In this document: positions 1-5,152 of the stretch, piece after piece
Layout: every line of letters starts with the position of its first letter
How positions within the stretch are numbered: position 1 is the stretch's first letter
NCBI GenBank assembly: GCA_007119005.1
Contig: SKQM01000080.1
Coordinates: forward strand, 1-6,593
Reading direction: 5' to 3'
Length of the DNA stretch: 6,593 nt
Origin: Thioalkalivibrio sp.
GTDB taxonomy: Bacteria; Pseudomonadota; Gammaproteobacteria; Ectothiorhodospirales; Ectothiorhodospiraceae
Made by a program: the position numbers and the translations under genes
Notes under the pieces: model-generated
Seen by the model: the letters and a program-made list of their open reading frames with translations, nothing else
The model's database searches: none
What the model was told of the DNA's origin: nothing

Positions 1-1
1 C

Positions 2-622
2 AGCGTCGACGGAGAGCGGGTGGAATCCTGGGTCGAATGGGTGGAGCGTATCCAGGCGGCTCCGGGCCAGGCGCTGCAGGTCGGTGTGGAACGCGATGGT
101 CGCGTGATTGAGCTGCGCTTGGTGCCGGCAGAGGTGGACATCGAAGGCGAGCGGCGCGGACGGATCGGCGCGGGTGTCGACACCGACCAGCCGCAGCTGC
201 GGGAGATCTCGACGCTGGTGCGCCTTGGTCCGGTGGAGGGCTTCGTCAGCGGCGCGGCCCGGACCTGGGAGGTCAGTGTCCTCACCCTCCGCGTGCTCGG
301 GCGCATGATTACCGGCGAGGCCTCGGTCAAAAACATCGCCGGACCGGTTACAATCGCCGAGTACGCAGGCATGACCGCGATCATCGGCATCACGGCTTTC
401 CTTGGCTTCCTTGCGCTGGTCAGCGTCTCGCTGGGAATCATCAATCTGCTGCCGATCCCGGTGCTGGACGGCGGTCACTTGATGTTCAACCTGGTCGAGT
501 GGGTCAAGGGCAGCGCGGTATCCGAGCGGACCCAGCTGATCGGCCAGCAACTCGGCCTGCTGGCGATTGCCGCACTGATGCTGCTTGCGTTCTACAACGA
601 CTTCGCGCGCCTGTTCGGCTGA
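2..622 (+). CDS. rseP: RseP site-2 zinc metalloprotease, C-terminal part (5' end outside window)
   Basis: RseP is the inner-membrane intramembrane protease that cuts the anti-sigma factor RseA and so releases sigma E; it also clears remnant signal peptides. About 206 residues are visible, against roughly 450 for the E. coli protein, so the N-terminal HExxH zinc site and first PDZ domain lie upstream. The reading frame is open from base 2, beginning SVDGERVESW, which looks like the second PDZ domain. A PDZ/linker portion is followed by the family block SVKNIAGPVTIAEYAGMTA (about 320-380) and two hydrophobic segments. The motif NLLPIPVLDGGH carries the conserved LDG aspartate (codon 467-469), expected to be the third zinc ligand. 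The C-terminal end YNDFARLFG matches the usual RseP tail. bamA begins 36 bp after the stop, the usual gene order. The GTG at 20 is an internal valine codon, not a start. Identification is secure. Confidence 0.96.
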   Translation, partial: SVDGERVESWVEWVERIQAAPGQALQVGVERDGRVIELRLVPAEVDIEGERRGRIGAGVDTDQPQLREISTLVRLGPVEGFVSGAARTWEVSVLTLRVLGRMITGEASVKNIAGPVTIAEYAGMTAIIGITAFLGFLALVSVSLGIINLLPIPVLDGGHLMFNLVEWVKGSAVSERTQLIGQQLGLLAIAALMLLAFYNDFARLFG

Positions 623-658
623 GCCGGACGCGCACGCCCCATCGAACTGGCGACGGAC

Positions 659-2944
659 ATGACTCGACACCTTGTGCAGGCATTGATGCTGTTCGGGCTG
701 CTGCTCGTCTCCAGTGGCCTCTGGGCACAGTCCTACGTGATCGAGGACATCGAGATCGAGGGACTCGAACGCATCACGGCGGGCACCACGCTGAGCTATC
801 TGCCGGTGCAGGTCGGGGACGTCTTCGATGACGCCCGAAGCGGGGAGGTGATCCGCGCGCTGTTCCAGACCGGTTTCTTCGCCGATGTCGAGCTCGCCCG
901 GCGCGGCAACGTGCTGGTGGTCATCGTCCAGGAACGGCCGGCGATCAACGAGATCCGTTTCAGCGGCAATCGCGACATACCCTCCGAGGGCCTGACCGAG
1001 GCGCTGCGCGGCGTGGGTCTGCAGCGCGGTCGCGTGTTCAACCGCACCATCCTCGACCAGATCGAGAACGAACTGCGCCAGCAGTACCTTGCGCGTGGCC
1101 GCTACAACGTGCAGATCGACATCGAGATCACCGAGCTTCCGCGCAACCGTGTCGATGTCGACATCACCATTGCCGAGGGCAGGGTCGCGAAGATCCGCAA
1201 GGTCAATGTGGTGGGCAACGAGGCCTTCGAGAATCGTGAAATCACCCGCAGGTTCGAGTCCGGGGTGCCACCGTGGTGGGCGTTCCTGAGCCGGCGCGAC
1301 AATTATTCCCGCGAGAAGCTGGCGGGCGATCTGGAACGGCTGCGCTCGCGTTACCTGGATGCCGGTTTCCTGAACTTCGACGTGGACTCGACCCAAGTCA
1401 CGCTGACACCGGATCGGCGCGACATCTACATCACCATCAACATCGACGAGGGCGAGCAATTCCGGATCGGGGAGGTGGACATCGCGGGTGACCTGGTGGT
1501 GCCGGTCGAGGAGCTGCGCGGTCTGGTCGATGTGCAGCCCGGAGAAATCTTCTCCCGCCGTCGGGTCGTGGACTCGGCGGAGCGGATCACCCGCCGGCTG
1601 GGCGTCGAGGGATTCGCTTTCGCCAACGTGAACCCCATTCCCGAGGTGGATGAGCAGAGCCGCGAGGTCGCGTTGACCTTCTTCGTCGATCCGGGGCCGC
1701 GCGTGTACGTGCGGCGCATCAACATTACCGGGAATACCCGGACCCAGGAGACGGTCTACCGGCGGGAACTCCGGCAGATGGAGGGCGCGTGGTTCAACGG
1801 CGACCAGGTCGACCGGTCGCGGACACGGCTGCAGCGACTGCCTTTCGTCGAGACCGTCAGCCTGGAAACCCGGCGCGTTCCCGGGACCGAAGACCAGGTC
1901 GACCTCGAGATCGCCGTACGGGAACGCCTGTCCGGCGCACTCTCGCTCGGGGCGGGGTATTCGCAGAGCCAGGGCATCCTGCTGACCGCCAGCCTGAGCC
2001 AGGACAATTTCATGGGCAGCGGCAACCGCGTGACGTTCGCGGTGTCTACGAGTCAGGTATCCCAGCTGGTCAATCTCAGCGTGCTGAATCCGCACTACAC
2101 CATTCACGGAGCGACCCGGGGCTTCTCCGTCTTCTATCAGAAGATCGATGCCGAAGAGGCGAACATCTCGAGGTTCACCTCGAACCGATACGGTGCCAAC
2201 CTCACCTATGGCATCCCGTTCTCCGAGTTCGACACCGTGAACATCCGGCCGGGTTACCAGAACATCGAGATCCTGACCGTCGACACCACGCCGGTGGAGA
2301 TCCTCGACTTCCTCGCGGAGGAGGGTGACCGCTACAACATCTTCTCGGTCGAGGCGTCTTACACCCACGACACCCGCGATCGCACGATCTTTGCGGCTTC
2401 CGGCCGGCGGCACCGCCTCGGGGCCGAGGTGTCGGTGCCCGGCAGCGACCTCCAGTATTACCGCCTGACCTACGATGGCCAGGAATTCATCAAGCTCTCC
2501 GACACCTACTCGCTGAGCTTCTCGCTGGGTCTGGGCTACGGCGATGGCTATGGCGGCACCGGGACCCTGCCGTTCTTCGAGCACTTCTTCGCAGGCGGCA
2601 TCCGCTCGGTGCGCGGTTTCGCGGACAACAGTCTCGGTCCGCCGGACAGCAACAACGACCCGTTTGGCGGTGCCTTCCGGACCACGGCGTCGGCGGAACT
2701 CTTCTTCCCGATGCCGCTCGCGGCCGAAAACGAGGCGGTCCGGATGAGCGCGTTCGTCGATGCGGGTCAGGTCTACGAGAGCTTCAGTGACTTCGACGCC
2801 GACGAGATCCGCGTGTCGACGGGCCTGGCGCTGACCTGGCTATCGCCCGTGGGCCCGTTGAGCTTCAGCTACGGCGTGCCGCTGCGCGACAAGCCGGGAG
2901 ACGACACCCAGTCGCTGCAATTCCTGCTTGGGGCCAGTTTCTGA
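659..2944 (+). CDS. bamA: BamA, outer-membrane beta-barrel assembly protein
   Basis: BamA is the essential core of the BAM complex, which folds beta-barrel proteins into the outer membrane. The 761-residue product starts with a signal peptide (residues 1-23, basic MTRH then a hydrophobic stretch ending GLWA, cleavage probably before QSYVIEDI). Five POTRA domains follow at roughly 24-94, 95-174, 175-265, 266-346 and 347-424. Recognisable blocks include LPRNRVD, KLAGDLERLRSRYLDAGF, DSTQVTLTPD and RRELRQMEGAW. The barrel spans about 425-761, with the VRGF motif of the sixth extracellular loop at 651-654 and a C-terminal Phe as in the OMP beta-signal. E. coli BamA has 810 residues; the difference is mostly shorter barrel loops, above all loop 6, and no cysteine is present. 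The start at 659 is chosen because it gives a charged signal-peptide N-region, though only a weak purine stretch (gacgga) precedes it. skp follows after 48 bp. Confidence 0.98.
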   Translation: MTRHLVQALMLFGLLLVSSGLWAQSYVIEDIEIEGLERITAGTTLSYLPVQVGDVFDDARSGEVIRALFQTGFFADVELARRGNVLVVIVQERPAINEIRFSGNRDIPSEGLTEALRGVGLQRGRVFNRTILDQIENELRQQYLARGRYNVQIDIEITELPRNRVDVDITIAEGRVAKIRKVNVVGNEAFENREITRRFESGVPPWWAFLSRRDNYSREKLAGDLERLRSRYLDAGFLNFDVDSTQVTLTPDRRDIYITINIDEGEQFRIGEVDIAGDLVVPVEELRGLVDVQPGEIFSRRRVVDSAERITRRLGVEGFAFANVNPIPEVDEQSREVALTFFVDPGPRVYVRRINITGNTRTQETVYRRELRQMEGAWFNGDQVDRSRTRLQRLPFVETVSLETRRVPGTEDQVDLEIAVRERLSGALSLGAGYSQSQGILLTASLSQDNFMGSGNRVTFAVSTSQVSQLVNLSVLNPHYTIHGATRGFSVFYQKIDAEEANISRFTSNRYGANLTYGIPFSEFDTVNIRPGYQNIEILTVDTTPVEILDFLAEEGDRYNIFSVEASYTHDTRDRTIFAASGRRHRLGAEVSVPGSDLQYYRLTYDGQEFIKLSDTYSLSFSLGLGYGDGYGGTGTLPFFEHFFAGGIRSVRGFADNSLGPPDSNNDPFGGAFRTTASAELFFPMPLAAENEAVRMSAFVDAGQVYESFSDFDADEIRVSTGLALTWLSPVGPLSFSYGVPLRDKPGDDTQSLQFLLGASF

Positions 2945-2982
2945 CCCGGCGGGATCCCTGAACGTGAATGCACCCCGGAAGC

Positions 2983-2990
2983 AGGAGGGG
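2983..2990 (+). promoter_or_regulatory. Strong ribosome binding site of skp
   Basis: AGGAGGGG lies 2 bases before the ATG at 2993; its AGGAGG core leaves a 4-base gap. It is by far the best Shine-Dalgarno match among the genes here and fixes the skp start at 2993. The ATG at 2968 is in a different frame and is not the start. Confidence 0.8.
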
Positions 2991-2992
2991 GT

Positions 2993-3505
2993 ATGAAGAC
3001 TGCAATCCGAATCCTTTGCGGCGCGCTGGTGGTCGGAGTGATGCTGCTGCCAGGCACGCTGGCTGCGCAGAATGTCGCCTTCGTCAACATGAACAACATC
3101 CTCGAAGACTCCCCGCAGGCCGAGGAGGCGATGCGCGAACTGGAGAAGGAATTCTCGCCGCGCGACTCGCAACTGGTCGCGGAGCGCGAAGAGTTGCAGC
3201 GGCTGCGGGACCGGCTCGAGCGTGAGGGTGACCTGATGACCGCGACCCAGCGTGCGGATCTGGAGCGCGAGTTCACCGCGCGCTCACGGGAATTCCGGCG
3301 GGCCCAGGAAAGCTTCACCGAGGACCTGAACGTGCGTCGCAACGAGGAACTCGCGAAGCTGCAGCGCCTGATCAACGACGCGATCATCGAGCTCGCCCGG
3401 GGCCGCGACATCGACCTGATTCTGACCGAGCGCAACGTGCTCTATGCCAGCGACCGTATCGACATCACCGACGACATCATCGCGGCCATGCAGCGTCTGC
3501 GCTGA
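2993..3505 (+). CDS. skp: Skp/OmpH periplasmic chaperone
   Basis: Skp is a trimeric periplasmic chaperone that holds unfolded outer-membrane proteins in a cavity and passes them towards BamA. The 170-residue product has a signal peptide ([10 protein letters not shown] then a hydrophobic segment, cleavage about residue 25 after TLAA), close to the usual family length of about 160. The mature start [21 protein letters not shown] corresponds to the strand and hinge that open OmpH-family proteins. Residues about 42-130 are highly charged and heptad-like, as expected for the coiled-coil tentacles. The C-terminal part ([25 protein letters not shown]) matches the family's return to the trimer base. 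The only cysteine, C9, is inside the signal sequence before the hydrophobic core, so it is not a lipobox. Position directly behind bamA is canonical. lpxD, usually next, is not found. Confidence 0.94.
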   Translation: MKTAIRILCGALVVGVMLLPGTLAAQNVAFVNMNNILEDSPQAEEAMRELEKEFSPRDSQLVAEREELQRLRDRLEREGDLMTATQRADLEREFTARSREFRRAQESFTEDLNVRRNEELAKLQRLINDAIIELARGRDIDLILTERNVLYASDRIDITDDIIAAMQRLR

Positions 3506-3509
3506 CGGC

Positions 3510-3535
3510 GCCCCCCGAGACATGGGGTGGGGGGC
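3510..3535 (+). terminator. GC-rich hairpin after skp, possible terminator or attenuator
   Basis: A run of six C (3511-3516) can pair with six G (3529-3534), closed by G3510-C3535, around a 12-base loop. It begins 5 bases after the skp stop. A second small inverted repeat, CAGCG (3491-3495) with CGCTG (3500-3504), sits just upstream at the end of skp. No U-tract follows (the next bases are agcgctggtgtgttgtc), so it is not a typical intrinsic terminator. It may instead block 3' exonucleases or reduce read-through into fabZ. Confidence 0.35.
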
Positions 3536-3584
3536 AGCGCTGGTGTGTTGTCGGGCGTGAATGCGGAATCGGCCGGCAAGCCGT

Positions 3585-3590
3585 TATACT
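3585..3590 (+). promoter_or_regulatory. Candidate -10 element of a fabZ-lpxA promoter
   Basis: TATACT differs from the sigma-70 consensus TATAAT at one position and stands out in a GC-rich region. It is 55 bases before the preferred fabZ start, so the transcript would begin near 3597 and carry a leader of about 50 bases. The -35 region is poor: with a 17-base spacer it would be TGCGGA at 3562-3567. The call rests on the -10 match and on position after the skp hairpin. Confidence 0.4.
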
Positions 3591-3599
3591 CGTGCGACT

Positions 3600-3616
3600 C
3601 GCGATCGCGGATCGCG
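3600..3616 (+). other. Perfect 7-bp hairpin in the fabZ leader
   Basis: CGCGATC (3600-3606) is followed by a 3-base spacer GCG and its exact reverse complement GATCGCG (3610-3616). It lies between the candidate -10 element and the fabZ ribosome binding site. GATCGC occurs again at 3637-3642, overlapping the Shine-Dalgarno bases, so the left arm could pair with either copy. The inverted repeat is certain; a function in RNA is inference. Confidence 0.5.
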
Positions 3617-3633
3617 TGACCGTTGACGGGAAA

Positions 3634-3638
3634 AAGGA
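3634..3638 (+). promoter_or_regulatory. Ribosome binding site that decides the fabZ start
   Basis: AAGGA within the purine run gggaaaaagga lies 7 bases before the GTG at 3646. No comparable site precedes the earlier in-frame GTG codons at 3592 and 3616, which supports the shorter protein. Confidence 0.65.
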
Positions 3639-3645
3639 TCGCCAC

Positions 3646-4104
3646 GTGGAAGGTTTGAGCATACTGGAGGTGATGCGTTACCTGCCGCATCGATACCCCT
3701 TTCTTCTGGTCGACCGTGTGGTCGATTACGAGCCCGGGCGTTACCTCGAGGCCCTGAAGAACGTCAGCATCAACGAACCCTTCTTCCAGGGACACTTTCC
3801 GATCAAGCCGGTGATGCCGGGTGTGCTGATCCTTGAAGCCCTGGCGCAGGCCACCGGGCTGCTTGCGTTCAAGACCGAAGAGCACCGCGGCGTGAACCAG
3901 GACAAGAAGCAGCTGTACCTGTTCGTGGGCATCGACCAGGCGCGTTTCCGGCGCCAGGTCGAGCCGGGTGACCAGCTCCGTCTGCGCGTCGAGCATGTCA
4001 GAACCGTGCGCGGCATCTGGCGCTTCACCGCGGAGGCCCGTGTGGGCGAGGCCGTGTGCTGCACCGCCGACCTGATGTGCGTTGGCAAGGAAATCGATTC
4101 GTGA
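3646..4104 (+). CDS. fabZ: FabZ, 3-hydroxyacyl-ACP dehydratase
   Basis: FabZ removes water from (3R)-hydroxyacyl-ACP to give trans-2-enoyl-ACP in fatty acid elongation; it shares this substrate pool with LpxA. Starting at the GTG at 3646, the product has 152 residues, almost the same as E. coli FabZ (151). The hot-dog fold is clear: [13 protein letters not shown] (13-25), [15 protein letters not shown] with catalytic His50, and [14 protein letters not shown] with catalytic Glu64, followed by the strand region ending near [11 protein letters not shown]. An in-frame extension to the GTG at 3592 would add 18 unconserved residues and would start almost on top of the likely transcription start, so it is rejected. 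The last 4 bases overlap the lpxA start, implying translational coupling. The gene is preceded by its own putative promoter rather than by lpxD. Confidence 0.96.
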   Translation: MEGLSILEVMRYLPHRYPFLLVDRVVDYEPGRYLEALKNVSINEPFFQGHFPIKPVMPGVLILEALAQATGLLAFKTEEHRGVNQDKKQLYLFVGIDQARFRRQVEPGDQLRLRVEHVRTVRGIWRFTAEARVGEAVCCTADLMCVGKEIDS

Positions 4105-4880
4105 TCGACCCCCGCGCCGATGTCCATCCGAGCGCGGAAATCGATCCGTCGGCAACGGTGGGGCCATTCTCGGTCATCGGCCCGAATGTTCGCATCGGCG
4201 CCGACACCTGGGTCGGGCCACACGTGGTGATCCAGGGGCCGACGGAAATCGGCCGGGAGAACCGCATCTACCAGTTCGCTTCGGTGGGCGAGGCACCGCA
4301 GGACCGCAGCTATCGCGGCGAACCCACGCGCCTGGTCATTGGCGATCGCAACCTGATCCGCGAATCGGCCACGCTCAGCCGCGGCACGGAAAAGGGCCGC
4401 GGCGAAACCGTGATCGGCCATGACAACATGATCATGGCCTACGTGCACATTGCGCATGACTGCGTGATCGGCAATCACATCACCTTCGCGAATGCGGCGT
4501 CACTCGCGGGGCACGTCGAGGTTCAGGATCATTGCACCCTGGGCGGCTTCACCCTGGTGCATCAGTTCTGCCGGGTCGGAACCCACGCGTTCACCAGCAT
4601 GGGCGCGGCGCTGAACCGTGACATGCCGCCGTACTGTCTGGCCAGCGGCAATTACGCTCGCCTGATCGGGATCAACAAGGTGGGTCTGCGCCGCAAGGGA
4701 TTCAGCGAGGACAGCATCAATGCGCTGTACCGGACCTTCGTCGAGGTGCTGCGGGGGCGGGGCGACCGCAAGGCCCGGATGGAGGCCCTGCTGGCCGAGA
4801 CCGAGATCCCCGAGGTCCGGATACTGCTCGAGTTCATCCAGGCCAGCCAGCGCGGGGTTCTGCGTGCCGGGCGGGATTGA
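4101..4880 (+). CDS. lpxA: LpxA, UDP-N-acetylglucosamine acyltransferase
   Basis: LpxA transfers a 3-hydroxyacyl chain from ACP to the 3-OH of UDP-GlcNAc, the first step of lipid A synthesis, in the cytoplasm as a homotrimer. From the GTG at 4101 the product has 259 residues (E. coli 262). Hexapeptide repeats forming the left-handed beta helix cover about 2-185 and a helical C-terminal region follows. By alignment from memory to E. coli, the catalytic His125 corresponds to His119 (in VHIAHDC), with His116, His138, His154 and Arg198 for His122, His144, His160 and Arg204. The acyl-length position Gly173 is Met167 here, as in Pseudomonas aeruginosa. Lys76 is replaced by Ser70 and Glu200 by Val194. 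The GTG overlaps the fabZ stop (GTGA) and follows AAGGAA at 4087-4092. An upstream extension to 4056 adds unconserved residues and is rejected. lpxB does not follow. Confidence 0.96.
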   Translation: MIDPRADVHPSAEIDPSATVGPFSVIGPNVRIGADTWVGPHVVIQGPTEIGRENRIYQFASVGEAPQDRSYRGEPTRLVIGDRNLIRESATLSRGTEKGRGETVIGHDNMIMAYVHIAHDCVIGNHITFANAASLAGHVEVQDHCTLGGFTLVHQFCRVGTHAFTSMGAALNRDMPPYCLASGNYARLIGINKVGLRRKGFSEDSINALYRTFVEVLRGRGDRKARMEALLAETEIPEVRILLEFIQASQRGVLRAGRD

Positions 4881-4894
4881 GTCCAGAGCCTGAG

Positions 4895-4920
4895 GGACGG
4901 CACGGCTCGGTCCGTGGTCC
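4895..4920 (+). other. Imperfect hairpin after lpxA
   Basis: CACGG (4901-4905) can pair with CCGTG (4912-4916) around a 6-base loop, and GGAC (4895-4898) with GTCC (4917-4920) across a 2-base bulge. It begins 15 bases after the lpxA stop. No T-run follows, so a terminator role is uncertain. The rest of the spacer to 4981 shows no promoter that I can support. Confidence 0.3.
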
Positions 4921-4981
4921 GTGCTTGCCCGCGGCCGCTATTCTCCCTGACTGCTGATCGCCCCGGACCGGAAATGCCCCA

Positions 4982-5152
4982 ATGCCCCGCATGCGCCGCA
5001 AATCCGACCTGCCGACGCGCACCTGCGCCCACTGCGGTCTGCCGTTCAGCTGGCGGCGGAAGTGGCGCGACCACTGGGATGAGGTCCGGTACTGCTCCGA
5101 GCGCTGCCGCAGGGCATACCGCTCGAAATCATCCCTGATCCCCCGACGATGA
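4982..5152 (+). CDS. DUF2256-type small zinc-finger protein
   Basis: This 56-residue basic protein matches what I recall of the DUF2256 family: a start of the type RRKSDLPTRTCAHCGLPF, then WRRKWRDHWDEVRYCSERCR. Four cysteines form C15-x2-C18 and C38-x3-C42, a likely zinc-binding site. The aromatic and basic block between them (FSWRRKWRDHW) is the most characteristic part. Its function is not known. Members of this family are often seen beside photolyase/cryptochrome genes, and here the stop TGA overlaps the ATG of the photolyase gene (ATGA, 5149-5152). Translation therefore looks coupled. The start is unsure: the ATG at 4982 has a weak upstream GGAAA at 4970-4974, and the in-frame ATG at 4991 would give 53 residues. 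Roles such as a DNA- or RNA-binding accessory or a cofactor-assembly helper for the photolyase are guesses only. Confidence 0.85.
   Translation: MPRMRRKSDLPTRTCAHCGLPFSWRRKWRDHWDEVRYCSERCRRAYRSKSSLIPRR

Noticed and set aside
2695..2722. Possible sigma-E promoter (GGAACTC followed by TCG) inside bamA
   Set aside because: The -35-like bases fall in codons for a conserved ELFFP segment and the -10 match is only two bases, so there is no independent support.
3524..3534. Possible G-quadruplex in GGGGTGGGGGG
   Set aside because: Only two separated G-runs are present; a four-tract pattern with loops is lacking.
3592..3645. N-terminal extension of FabZ from the GTG at 3592
   Set aside because: The added 18 residues are not FabZ-like, there is no ribosome binding site, and the codon lies 2 bases after the candidate -10 element. 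The GTG at 3646 gives the family length.
4056..4100. N-terminal extension of LpxA
   Set aside because: The extra residues are encoded inside fabZ and unlike LpxA; the GTG at 4101 has a good ribosome binding site and starts exactly at the conserved MID.
3442..4478. Two long - strand frames over skp end, fabZ and lpxA
   Set aside because: They mirror fabZ and lpxA codons, have low-complexity His/Arg/Ala-rich products and no family match.
4939..4944. TATTCT as a promoter -10 for the DUF2256-phrB pair
   Set aside because: No acceptable -35 hexamer lies at 16-18 bases upstream; the nearest TTG is only about 8 bases away.
4914..5138. A 74-codon + strand frame with several cysteines overlapping DUF2256
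   Set aside because: It is the +1-shifted reading of the DUF2256 gene; its cysteines come from the same GC-rich codons and it has no family pattern, while the DUF2256 frame does.
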